Shown: positions 1 to 12,317 of the stretch, in pieces
How the letters are laid out: each line of letters begins with the position of its first letter
How positions within the stretch are numbered: the first letter of the stretch is position 1
Assembly (NCBI GenBank): GCA_030737835.1
Contig: CM060850.1
Coordinates: 24,407,774 to 24,471,773, forward strand
Direction of reading: 5' to 3'
Length of the DNA: 64,000 nt
Source: Acorus gramineus
Taxonomy: Eukaryota; Streptophyta; Magnoliopsida; Acorales; Acoraceae
Position numbers and translations under genes: made by a program
The notes under the pieces: model-generated
Databases searched by the model: none
What the model was told of the DNA's origin: nothing
The model's input: only the letters and a program-made list of their open reading frames with translations

Positions 1-1926
1 TGGATATGTGATATGCAGTTTGTATGCAATTAGGGTACCGCATAGAGCATATACGGTATGTGGGAATATGTGCGATTATGTATATTTTTATTAATAAAAA
101 ATGATTCTATGGTAGTGATTTCTAAACAAGAGATAACAAGATAAATTTTGAAGATATCTAACATTCCATGCCAATCATCTAAAGAAGATGCAAAATCAAC
201 CACATAATATCTAGATGGGCTTTTAGTTTAACTGGGTGGGTCAGAGAGTAGTAGGAGATGAAGAGTTAGATTGGTTTTAGAGAGGAGGAGAGGATTGAAT
301 TTGTAAGAGGGATTTTCTACATGGAGGAATGGCAAAATATGCTGTAAAAGATTGAGTTTTTCTTTTTATGTTTACTATTGAAACAAACAAATTGTGGCCT
401 GTATACGAAAAGATTAGAAAAGACTATTAAAATTGTATTGGGTTATGATTTTGGTAGATCACTTTAATTGAATTTAGGAGTGAATGGATACAGGGGAAAA
501 ATGATCATTGATGCCAATATAAGCAGCTCAAATGCTGGTTGAGGATTTTTTTGTTAGTCAATGAATGTGTGGAAGTTGCTACCTCAGAGTATGATTGTTG
601 TTTAGCATGTAATTTGGTTTTTTTTTTCTTTTTGTTGTTTAGCATGTAATTTGGTTTTTTTTTTCTTTTTAATTTTCTCCTCCCCAGGAAATGATATCAT
701 CATAAAAATATAGTGTTTAGTAACTGATGGTCATCATGAAAAGCCATGGTCATGCATAGCAATTATACTTGGCATGCTTTTTTTCATAACAGCTTAGTTG
801 TGTGTGTCAGAGTTATTTGATGAGAGATAACATGTCTTTTTTTATCAACTAAAGTTTCATTTGAAAGAACTCTCCTTAAATAGATAAAAAGATAAACAAG
901 GAATATGGATATATAAAATATAGTTTATAGTTGTTATCTGACTTTTATACAATTAGTCAGATTGTCTATTTTGCATTGTATAATAAAACAAATTTAGAAT
1001 GCTCTTAGTGAAATTGACGTGTTTCCCAGTTCCCAATTATGCTCACTTTCTACCATATTGGGTCTTACATCATAATGTAGGAAGATATATCTGCACATGT
1101 TGTGGGGCTTTTCCCCCTCATTGTGCTCGGACATATTCAAAGCCCTATATGCCATCAATATTGGGTTGTGCTTCAGTTTCTCAATTATTGATGAATTCTC
1201 TCTTGTGCATGAGGACCCTATCTCAATTGTGTCTTTTACCTCCTTGTGTAGATGAATTTCTAGTGTTGAGGAGTTTTCCTTTTGTTGAATGAGATTAAAT
1301 TGTATAACCATGAAAGTGGATTTTCCTACTGCCAATTTGTGTTTTGTGAGCATCAAGTGGTATGCCCCTCACCTCTCTATTAACTTGTCTAGTTCCCCAT
1401 AAATATGAATATTGTTAGAATGTTGTTGTGAGGTAGACAGCTAGTTATGTCATTATTGTAAAAGTTAACATGGAATCATTTCAATATCTCCAAAAAAGTT
1501 CTCCTTAACCAGTTTTGTTAGACACAGATGGGCATGCGCTTCTTCACATGCTCTTAAGATGAATCATATAACAAAAGAATGCTTTAAAGATTTTTTGAAA
1601 GGGGTTGTGCCCACATTACTAAATTTGTTTTAAACATATTTCTGCTCATCTTCTGGCAGTTTATAAAAGTGTATGTAAAAGCTCCTCTCAAATATTTGGT
1701 AGAAGGCTATGATCCTATGTTCTTTAAATGTCTCTCTTTACAAAAAAAAAATATTTTTTTGAAGAATGGTACTCCCAGGATTTCATGAAGGTGGGAGGTG
1801 CTTACGGACTTAACCAAAGCTCGGTTCGCCTCTCTTTACAAAAATGAAAATACATAATATGCAAAATTTCAAACAAAAACCACAATAACCCTGTGATTCC
1901 AAGTCACGGACAAGACTGTGGACAAT
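1..1926. other. No gene seen; AT-rich upstream or intronic DNA of Z-ISO
   Basis: I see no coding exon here. The open frames around 994-1356 on both strands have no recognisable domain and no splice context. A 38-bp tandem duplication lies at about 599-668. A poly-T followed by a gaagaatggtac-type segment at about 1750-1835 resembles other poly-T starts in this window and may be a retroelement 3' end in reverse. Most of this stretch is probably the intron that precedes the first visible Z-ISO exon, because that exon opens with a splice acceptor and not with the N-terminus. Confidence 0.5.
599..668 (+). repeat. Tandem duplication of about 38 bp
   Basis: The unit starts gtttagcatgtaatttgg and continues into a T-rich run. 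It occurs twice in direct succession with near identity. Confidence 0.8.
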
Positions 1927-3005
1927 TGGGGGTGCAACTTGGGCAGGTTGAACCCGACCCAACCCGACTCGTGGGCGGGTTCGGGTTATAGTTTTTCCCT
2001 GACGGGTTCAACCCGACCCGAACCCGAGATAACCCGAACCCAATTCGGGTCGGGTTCAGGTTAGTGGCTCGGGTTGGTCGGGTTCAACCCGAACCCAAAG
2101 AGTACCCTTTGCATTTGAAACACCCTCCCTCATCTACACCGTCCAATTTTACAAAATAAAATCCTCACCGTCCATTGTAGCCGAGTAACCTAGATTTCTC
2201 TTTTCCTCCACTCCTCTCTTTTCGTTGCCGACTGCCGACTTGCCATTACAACTCACAAAAAACACTTCTTTTTCACAAAACAGAGAGTGAGATAACCCCA
2301 AAAAATTAAAAAATAAAAACTCTCCTGGTTTCCTTCATTTTCTCTTATAGCACCGAGGACCTCATGGAGGACTTCGTTGGGGTAGGCGGATTGGCTTCCG
2401 AGGAGGCCGATGAAGGCAGAGTGGAGGTGGTGACGACGATGCCAATGGAGGTGGTGGCTAAGACGGAGTATATTAGGGAGGGTGTTTCAGAGGACGTGAA
2501 TGGCGTGGCGAAGGAGGACCGGTGTCGGTGGAGCCAGTGATGAAGACGGAATGGCTGCGAACAACAGCATTGATGACCAGCGATTGCTACTCGGTGAGGT
2601 CCAGGGACCATTGATGGCAGAGGTGAGCGTTGCTTTGGTTGGCGGAGATGAATCATCTCATGAGCATTGGTTGTGCTTGTTATTAGGGAAACCCTCAAGA
2701 AATTTGGGCGTGGATCAGGCCTGTGATGGATTGTGCGAGTGGGCTGTTAATGGGCTCCTAGTGTGTGGTTTTTGTTAATTAAAATTAAATTTTATAATTT
2801 TTTTAATGCACTGTTGTTTGTATTAACCCGAGCCCGGCCAGCCCAACCTAAGCCTGGGCATAACCCGAACCCGCGGGTTCAAGGTTGGGTTGGGTTCGGG
2901 TTAGCTATTTCGGGTTGGGGTCGGGTTCGGGTTGGGCATTTTAACTTGTGGGTTGGGTTTAGACAACCCTCTAACCCGACCCAACCCACCCGAGTTGCAC
3001 CCCTG
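1927..3005. mobile_element. Non-autonomous hAT-type DNA transposon in Z-ISO intron
   Basis: The left end reads TGGGGGTGCAACTTGGG. The right end, reverse-complemented, reads CAGGGGTGCAACTCGGG. The flanks carry the 8-bp duplication TGGACAAT at 1919-1926 and 3006-3013, as expected for hAT elements. The subterminal arms are packed with GGGTTCGGGT and AACCCGACCC repeats. The interior (about 2100-2800) is less repetitive and holds short open frames, one beginning at 2364, but nothing I recognise as a transposase. It lies about 115 bp upstream of a Z-ISO exon. Confidence 0.85.
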
Positions 3006-3122
3006 TGGACAATGAGTATTCCATGGAAATGCAACTGCAACTTGATTTTTAATTTAATTTTCTGAGCTGTGACTTTTGAATGGGAATCTGAATGTGAGGC
3101 CTCCATCACTTTGCTTTTCTAG

Positions 3123-4046
3123 GTCATGGTGCTGGTCCTTATTCTCATATTTGCAACTGTCCACAGCGGTTTGGCAAGTCTCCGAGCTTCTTGTGAAAAG
3201 CTTATAGGAGAGCGTGCATATCGTGTACTATTTGCAGGGACCTCACTTCCTTTAGCAGTCAGTACTATAGTAAGTTTTCTTCCTTGTTTGATCAATCTCT
3301 TATCTAATTTCTCTTGCGTGAGATCTCATTTTTTTTTTAACTAAAAACTGATTGATGGCTCTAAATTTTTTGACGAGTTTGTTCTTGCTGTTAGGTTTAC
3401 TTCATCAATCATCGGTATGATGGAACACAACTTTGGCAAGTCCAAAGTGTCCCTGGGGTACATCAGTTTGTTTGGGTTGCATCTTTCATTTCCTTCTTTT
3501 TCCTATATCCATCTACCTTCAATCTCCTAGAAGTTGCGGCTGTTGATAAGCCAAAGTTTCACATGTGGGAAACTGGTATAATGCGAATCACGAGGCATCC
3601 ACAGGTAACTTCTATCTTATAAAAACAAAAAAATTGAAGGTACAAAACTTCCTGGTCTCTATGTATATGAGAAAATTGATTCGAATATTATATCCTCTTT
3701 TCTATATCAGATGGTTGGACAGGTGATCTGGTGTGTAGCCCATACACTCTGGATTGGAAACTCAGTGGCGGTGGCTGCATCGATTGGCTTGATTGGGCAC
3801 CATTTGTTTGGTGTTTGGAATGGCGATAGGAGATTGTCATTGCGCTATGGAGAAGCTTTCAATGTTTTGAAGAGCCGAACGAGTGTCTTGCCTTTTGCAG
3901 CCATCCTTGATGGTCGACAGAAGTTGCCCAAAGATTACTTCAAGGAATTCATCCGATTACCTTATCTAACGATCACATTCTTGACATTGGGTGCATATTT
4001 AGCCCATCCACTCATGCAGGCAGCCAGTTATCGGCTTCACTGGTAA
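3123..4046 (+). CDS. Z-ISO: 15-cis-zeta-carotene isomerase (Z-ISO), C-terminal three exons
   Basis: This NnrU-family integral membrane heme protein of plastids isomerises the 15-cis bond of zeta-carotene in carotenoid synthesis. Exons are 3123-3269, 3395-3604 and 3711-4046. All introns are phase 0 with GT-AG ends, and the final codons are TGG TAA. The visible 230 residues match the C-terminal part of plant Z-ISO (about 370 aa), including [23 protein letters not shown] and ITRHPQMVGQ. The histidine of VHSG (residue 14 here) and the C-x-x-H of WCVAHTLW (Cys127, His130) fit the heme ligands reported for Z-ISO. The spacing of 116 residues between the two histidines equals that of His150 and His266. 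The N-terminal part, with transit peptide and first membrane segments, is not in the visible exons: the first exon opens after a TTTCTAG acceptor. The 3' end faces the chitinase-like gene, with 201 bp between the stops. Confidence 0.95.
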
Positions 4047-4247
4047 GAGTGGAGATGAATTGCTGATGTATATCTTCAGATATCTGTTATATGTGATTCA
4101 AATAGTTCCATTGATAAATTGATACTACAGAATTCGATCATGAGAAACACAAGTCATTTTCACTCAGCTTCCTTGAAATGAATGTCATTGTATTGCATTA
4201 GTAGCCAGGAGAGTTCAAAAATTCTTTCCCGCACAAGGTAAATTTTG

Positions 4248-5684
4248 TTAAAGGATTGCTAAGCAACAAATAATGACTGATGGAAGAAAAAAATTTAGCT
4301 GAAAATTGTGAACTGCTGGAAGGATCCGTATTGAACTGGCAGTGCTAATTGACTGAGTGGGAGCAAGATTTTGTGGCTGAAGTTCAGTTGGAGACAGAGC
4401 CTGCTCAGGTGCATCTACGCCATCAACGTCTACTGAATCATCATGTTCTTTCAGCCATGTATCCGAAGCTGCATGAACATTCAGAACCTGATCAACCTGC
4501 CTGTTTTCCTTGGATAAATGAACATTAATGTCCTTAACTTATAAAAGCCTACCTTGTCTGGAGATCTCAAAATTCAAGCTGTCAAAACTTATCGGCCAGA
4601 GGAAATAACCCAGGAGCCTGTTATGCGATGCAAATGTGATCTTCTCATCCACCACATCTGGACTGTCGAAGCTAACCCATAAATCCCCAGCATTGAAGTA
4701 TGCAGACACGCTCTGGTTGTTATAGATGACCGTGGTATTTGTTCTGCTCAAGAGCTCCTTGATCTCGAAATAGGCAATCATACCAGTCTGGTTGCTTCGC
4801 TTCTGTCGAGGACCAAAAGCCACTGCAGGCGAGCCCAATTGGTTCTTCAATTTGTTCCTTAGAAACCAAGATCTGCCAAAGAGTGGAACACCCATTACGA
4901 GTTTCTGAGGAGGGAGACCAGCGTCCAACCAGGATGTAATGCCATAGCTTGTTGAAAAATGAGAAGATACATCATATAGAGCTGCATTTGCAGAGGTGAC
5001 TGTTTCATCGCTGGCATGGTAGTCGAAGCAAAGCACGTTGGTCCAATCAACACTGTTCTTAATCAGATCAATTGGGTAGTCAAGGCCATCTGTGGTGGTG
5101 TTGGTTCCATTGAACACGTGATCTGAGAAATAAACAGTGATTGTCAACAAGAGCGGTGACGTGCCACGGATTTCATTGTCTATGCGTGCCCGCCACTCTG
5201 TCAGCAAGAGCCCAAGGCCGAGCATGTCGGCCGATGATGAAGGGAACTGCCACTCCAAGTCGAGGCCATCAAACGAGTGGTGCCTTGCCAAAGCCATCAC
5301 TGAATCGATGAAAGACCCTATGCGGTGTGCATCACTGACTATGGAGGAGAATGATGGGATGGCAGTTGAGATGGATAGGAGAGTTTTGAGGGCTGAGTTG
5401 TTGGTCTTTAGGGTGGCCGAAAAGCTCGTGAGCAGTGGAAGCTGTTCGGGTGGTGGGAGGGCGATTTCAAGGCTTGTTTCATCAACAAAGAGGGAAGAGT
5501 AGTAGAGGTGAGTGAACAATGAAGTGTTGATATTGGCAAGAGGAGAGTATGAACTGGAGTGGGAGAGCCAGAAGCCAGCTCTTACTTGGTCAATGGTGAT
5601 GGAATTGATTTGTTGGATTGAAGAGGAGATGGTGAGAATTGTGAATAGGAGGAAGAGAGGGAGATTGAGAGGAGAGGGTGGCAT
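4248..5684 (-). CDS. GH18 class V chitinase-like protein, catalytic motif altered
   Basis: Exons are complement(4553-5684) and complement(4248-4468). The phase-1 intron has donor AAG|GTAGGC and acceptor CATGCAG|CTTCGG, giving 450 aa. I chose the ATG at 5684 because it starts a good signal peptide (MPPSPLNLPLFLLFTILTI). The frame extends upstream only through a GTG. The GH18 barrel runs from about residue 29 (TITIDQVRAGFW) to about 378. The signature FDGLDLEWQFP at 138-148 should read D-x-x-D-x-D-x-E. Here the second aspartate is Glu144 (GAG) and the proton-donor glutamate is Gln146 (CAG), so chitinase activity is unlikely. The known tobacco receptor kinase CHRK1 has a similar non-catalytic ectodomain, but no kinase domain follows here. 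Exon 2 adds the usual end (RQASDTW), then an acidic, proline-rich stretch and a short hydrophobic tail ending CCLAIL. A role as a secreted or membrane-tethered chitin-type lectin is inference. Confidence 0.88.
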
Positions 5685-5921
5685 TGTTTTGGTTTTGTTT
5701 TGATTTGATAGGTGTGAGTTGTTTTGACTAGTTTTGATGGGAAAATGGAGAAGAAGAGGTATGCATTGTTCGGCAGTGAGTAGATGGTTTGTTGGGAACC
5801 TCAGGTGCTGGGGAAGCTTGCAAGGGAGTGTGAACAACAAAAGACAGGCTGAAAGGTAAAAATAAAAATAAAAAAAGTTGATGGTTTGTAGTTGAGTCCA
5901 GCTGATGGAGCTTTTTTTCAC

Positions 5922-5931
5922 CTTTAAATAG
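5922..5931 (-). promoter_or_regulatory. TATA box of the GH18 gene
   Basis: On the minus strand the sequence reads GGCTATTTAAAGG, about 240 bp upstream of the chosen ATG. This implies transcription from about 5890-5900 and a leader of roughly 210 nt. It supports the ATG at 5684 over the longer frame, which would start at or before the TATA box. Confidence 0.55.
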
Positions 5932-8900
5932 CCCTTTGATGGCTTTTTAATTTTTTGTTAGTGTGTATTGGAGTGGTACAGGTTACAGACTTTTAAGTTC
6001 AACCTGCTTTGCAACCTTTCGTTGGATCTTTAACCCACTTTATGTATTTCTTTTAAAAGTGAAGGTCCAAAAGTTGTTGCAAGATTTTTTTTTTTATTTT
6101 TTTTTTTCAATTATTTCGCATTGGACTGGAACTGAATACATACTGCCGCTGCAGTTTGAACTTTGAAGCACTGCTTTGATTGCCCGTTTTGAGTGTGCGC
6201 ATGTGCACTGGGTATCTGTTGGCTAGGAATGTTGGCTGTTATTGGAGATATATAGCTGATGTGGGGACTATGGTGTGACATCTGATCATCAGATTGATGA
6301 ATGGCGAATATTATAACGTGATTTGTTCAAAAAAAAAATGATCAACGCATAAAATGTTTTTTTTTTTTTTTAATATTTGGTTGGTTTGTAAAAACTATTT
6401 CATTGCCTAAGTATAAATTTATAAAAAAATTACAAAACATGTTGGAAACTATTAAAGTGACAGCATTAATAACCCTTGATATTTTTTGTGGAGATGATTG
6501 ACTCAGTCCGTTTTGCATCTGCATCTCAGCACAAAACAATCTCCCACGAAACAATCTCCCAACCGCCTATACATGTCTGTGACCCATTACCTAATTAACG
6601 AAGGCATGACCCAAGTAGCACACCGTATGTGAATCTGGCTTGTTGGTCTATTCACATTCGACGACCAGATCAAACGGAGTCAAATTTGAGATCAAATACC
6701 AAAAAAAATATGATTATGGGATTATCAATGTAGAAATCTCATAATCCCATACAAATCACAGGAATTCCTTATATCAAGGAATCCCCCCCCCCCCCATCCG
6801 ATGGGAAGAGATCAGTCGTTGATTTTACAGCATCCCCAACTTGCTCTATAATAGGAATTAACTCTCCCTATTGAGGTATGTGAGAAATCGTTTTCTACAA
6901 CACAACCCTAATTTTTCATTTGCCGGAGGGTAATCTGCGGGTCACCCTCACTCTGTTTCCAGGACGCTCGAGATCTAGGATCACCGGCAATCAAGTGGTA
7001 CCCGTCGGAGGAAGCGGAGAGGGCGGATTGTGCAACCCTGATCAAGTTCATCATTTTTGGTCTCTCCACATAGTAAAAATATTTTAGTTTTTCAAAGAAA
7101 AAGAATACACTTATGGATGAGTATCTTAGTGAATTAGCGTATACTTCACTACCATGGTATTTACTTCAATAGATGAATGTATATATCTTTAAAAAAAAAT
7201 TGATGAAGGCTGCGAATGGGGCCTGTACACATCACTGACATATCATTTTTCTTAGAGTGTTGTTACACGCAGTTTTTGTTCCAACCCCAATTCCAGTCTC
7301 TTATGCATCAATAGAAGATTATTAGAATATATATTCAAAGTAATGAGATATATGCTTCAATAAAAAAAAATTACATTTTTCATAAATGCATATGTGCAAT
7401 TAATTAGAGTATGTGCTTCGTTTTTTTAGAAATATGTATCTTATTAGATGATTTATACTATTTTTAAAAAAAATCAAAACACTTGTAGACTGGATTAGGG
7501 TTGAAAAATAGACTGGATGTAATATTATCATTTTTCTTAAGGGGAGCAACCCGGCCTCGTTAAGCAAAATCCTGGAAAACCCAAGGCCTACGGGATAGAC
7601 TCAGCCCAGGCCACGATGTGGTCCCAGCCAAGTCTTCAAGCTCGAATGAAATGCCCTAGTCTCGGACACACGTACAATCAACCCCATGTGGATCCCTTTT
7701 ACTAAGGGTCCGTTTGGCAAGATGTCCGAGGACGCTGCGGTGGGCAGAACGGGGGGGAGAGGAAGACCCGTGGTGGGGGAATCTATGTTTCACAGCGTCG
7801 GGGAACGCGAGACAAATGGGCTGAAAACAAGATACGACAAGTGGTGTGTGGGTTCTCGACGCAGTGACGCAACAAGCCGTTTGTATCCGCATTCGCATCT
7901 GCGGGCGTCCGCCACCACCATCGTGGGTGGGACGCGGATCCAAACGGAGAATCTCTTGGATTATGGGTATTTTGGGGCTTCGATATGATCAGACAACATA
8001 GCTGGACTAGATAGACGAAGTAAAATGATCTCCGATCCTGTACGCAGCATGTTAGCAACTCTCATCACTTATTTTTCTTTTAAAAGAATATACCCTCATA
8101 TACAATACCCTAGTGATATATTGATAATATCATAGTATATATTTCAATAGTGGAGTTTGAGACCTTTTTTAAGTTATAAACAGGATTGAAAAACAGATTG
8201 AGTGTATCAATATTGTAGATGAAATCTTGTAACGAGCTCTGCATCCTCATTATTTTGTGTTACCATTAGAAATTTTTTGTGATTTCCATCATAAAACAAT
8301 TTTGAACAATTTTAAAAATAGCCCTCACGAATTGATTTACACGATCCTTTGACTTCATACCAAACTCTCCTAAATCCTTCCATCTTCTTTATCTTGGTTT
8401 TTTTTTTTTTTTTTTGTCAATATGATAATAATGTTATTTTCTAACAAAAACCAAATTATGCTAAATCTTAAAGAGCTAGGTTCTTTTTTCAGTCCTAATT
8501 CCAGTGTCATATATTTTTGTTAGCACCATATAATGACATTAATGAGGTTATGTCCCTGCAAACATAAGTAGTCTCATATACGTCTCTATCAAAGTTAGGG
8601 ACAGATGTACAAGTCTTTGAAAACTCAAAAAAAATCTATATGCATCCCTGCCATCAATAAAGTTTAATCATGACCCAACCTACATTGGTTAACCTTAATT
8701 CATACCATGAAATAACTAAATTAGCTCTAATTTTTCTACCCCTCCAAACAATACCTAGGTAGAAGATGAAGAAATATATAATATGACAAGGGCAAATTGA
8801 TCTTTTGTAAGGACTAATTTTTTTATAATTATTTATAAGGACCGTAATGACTACACAATTATATGGTGATAGAGTTTTCTAAGAATATTATGTCAAATTT

Positions 8901-9137
8901 AGATTGAAAATTCAACCCATGGATGATAATTGGGTTTTTAGAAACTTCTGCGTCTGTTCTAACTTTGACAGTGACTTATATGGGATTATGATGCAGCGTA
9001 GGGAATGATCGTGCTACATCATATTACTCATGTTTGTAAGAATATAGATGTTTTTAACTCTTTTTACATTTTCTATAAATATCATCCATACAATTTACTG
9101 GAGTATATATTTCATTTTTTATAAAAATCCCAATATT
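5932..9137. other. Intergenic DNA without recognisable genes
   Basis: This stretch is AT-rich with homopolymers, including a run of C at about 6784-6795. Around 7705-7950 a GC-richer patch begins GGGTCCGTTTGG and ends with CCAAACGGAG in inverted orientation, which suggests a degraded terminal-inverted-repeat element. I cannot define its ends or a target duplication. The frames at 7656-8058 overlap on both strands and match nothing I know. Confidence 0.5.
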
Positions 9138-9570
9138 GGGATTTATTTTTAAGTCCCTGTAAACATACTTATTTAGGTATCAGTCCCTCCATTCTTCATA
9201 TTTCTTTTTAAATCCCCATATTCAACTGCCTATTTGGTTTTTAGTTCCTCTGTCAAACGTCCGTCCATACACCGTTAATTTGTGAAATGTGATTTATTTT
9301 TATGTCCATGTAAACTATGTTATTTAGTGATTTATAGAGACTAATCACTAAATAACATAGTTTATAAAGACTTAACAATAAATAACATAGTTTACAAGGA
9401 TTTAAAAATAAAATTACATTTCACAAATTAAATATGTATGGACGGATGTTTGACGGAGAGACTAAAAATCAAATAGGCGGTTGAATATGGGGACTTAAAA
9501 AGAAATATGAAGAAGTAAGAGACCGATCCCTAAATAGGCATGTTTATAGGGACTTAAAACTAAAAATCCC
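9138..9570. mobile_element. Fold-back MITE, copy A
   Basis: The two halves are reverse complements over almost their whole length. The left arm (GGGATTTATTTTTAAGTCCC, TTTAGGTATCAGTCCCTC, CAAACGTCCGTCCATACA) reappears inverted in the right arm, meeting near 9345. A second copy sits at 48645-49091. The short ATTATT-like flanks do not settle the target duplication. Long arms of this kind are common in Mutator-like non-autonomous elements, but the superfamily is inferred. Confidence 0.75.
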
Positions 9571-10197
9571 AATATAAAAAGGTAAAAATCAATATAACTC
9601 CTTGAAAAATTAGCTAAATCGGTTTTAGAACCTCTAAAATTAAAAAATCTCCACAGATCCCCAGAAAGTATGTATGGTTAATTAGCATATTTAGTCCCTA
9701 AGTTAAATTTCTTTAATAAATACATTCAAACAAGTCCCTACAAAATATGAAAAATCCTTTTAATAACAAAAATGCCATGTCTTTTTCTGAAAATTCTTTT
9801 ACTATCATATACTCACCAACAATAAAAGAAAGGAAACTGTTTGGAAACTTATGAAAGTCGACAAAGGCTCTAGAAAATTCAATAAATCCCTTTAAAGTCA
9901 ACACAAATCTAGCTAGTGTATTATAATAATTTATTAACTAAATTAAAATGGTATTATAGTGATTCATCATGTATAGTTATAGTCAATCACAGATCTGATT
10001 AGTTTCAGATACAGTTGAGACTAAAATAAATATTGTCTAATAAAATAGGGATATGAGGGAATTTACCGATTCTATGGAAACTTTTTCCTATTTTTATAAT
10101 TTATAATTTATAGAGAGCTATATCCATTTTTAGAAAATAAGGGGTGAGGGAATTCTGGTAACTTTTAATATTTAGCTATGATTAATCATGTACCAGG

Positions 10198-10605
10198 TAG
10201 GGGTGGTAAACGAGCTGAACGAGTCGAGCTTTGACATGTTCAAGCTCGGCTCGTTTATAAACGAGTCAGCCGAGTCGAGCAGAGCCTAGCATTTTTCTTC
10301 ATTTTAGGGTTTTTAAGGTTTGAAAATAAAATTTTAGCATAAATGAGCCAAGTTCATGAGCCTAAACGAGCATAACTTTTTATTGATTTAATGTTCTAAT
10401 TTTACAAAAGAGTTGAATTAAACTTCAACTAAGTTTTTTATAACACAAACGAGTCACGTTTGAACACAAAATGAAGTTCATTCCAGGTCCCGAGCCTAAC
10501 CGAGCTTTAAAAGTTGTTCAAGCTCGCTCATTTGTCTAATTGAACGAACCTGAATGAGCTTAAACCGAACGGAGCTCGAGCAGCTTGGTTCGTTTACCAA
10601 CCCTA
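10198..10605. mobile_element. hAT-type MITE, 408 bp
   Basis: The left end is TAGGGGTGGTAAACGAGC. The right end, reverse-complemented, is TAGGGTTGGTAAACGAACC. The flanks GTACCAGG (10190-10197) and GTATCAAG (10606-10613) agree at six of eight positions, as in an aged hAT duplication. The interior carries repeated GAGCTCG/CGAGC motifs and no open frame. Confidence 0.7.
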
Positions 10606-10759
10606 GTATCAAGTTAATTGGGGTGACTGTGGAGACTGAAACGATACTTTTCTAATAATAACATAGGGACATTTTTTTAAAAAAATCAAGTTTTGTTTAA
10701 GTCGAGAAGCACATCTTACCTTTTTTTTAAGAGATCGAAGGAATAAATTTTAGCACTAT

Positions 10760-12026
<1,267 letters not shown>

Positions 12027-12030
<4 letters not shown>

Positions 12031-12317
12031 TATGGTGTGGACACCATACGTCCATACCCCCTTTTAATATGCGGTCACCTTCTAGTCACCATACAAAAAG
12101 GGTGCATTTAATCAAATAGTGAGAAAATGGTTTATAAAAGAATCACAAGAGATAAAAGGGGAGATCGTGTGGAGAAATAGAGGGATCATGATTCATAGGG
12201 ATATATGTGATTTCATGGGGTGGTTATTTTAACCGTCTGATTAAATGCACCCTTTTTGTATGGTGATTAGAAGGTGACCGCATATTAAAAGGGGGTATGG
12301 TGTCCACACCATATCAC
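12027..12317. mobile_element. MITE with long terminal inverted repeats
   Basis: The left arm begins GTGATATGGTGTGGACACC. The right arm ends in its reverse complement, GGTGTCCACACCATATCAC. The arms stay complementary for about 90 bp, through GCGGTCACCTTCTA and AAAAAGGGTGCATTTAATCA. The element is flanked by (TG)n on the left and (TA)n on the right, so the target duplication is hidden in simple repeat. Confidence 0.8.

Noticed and set aside
994..1356. Overlapping frames on both strands
   Set aside because: No motif, no splice context and no recognisable relative.
5137..5703. Plus-strand frames inside the GH18 gene
   Set aside because: Shadows of the GH18 coding strand.
5685..5921. N-terminal extension of the GH18 frame to 5921
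   Set aside because: It would need a GTG start next to the TATA box, and it would bury the signal peptide 80 residues inside the protein.
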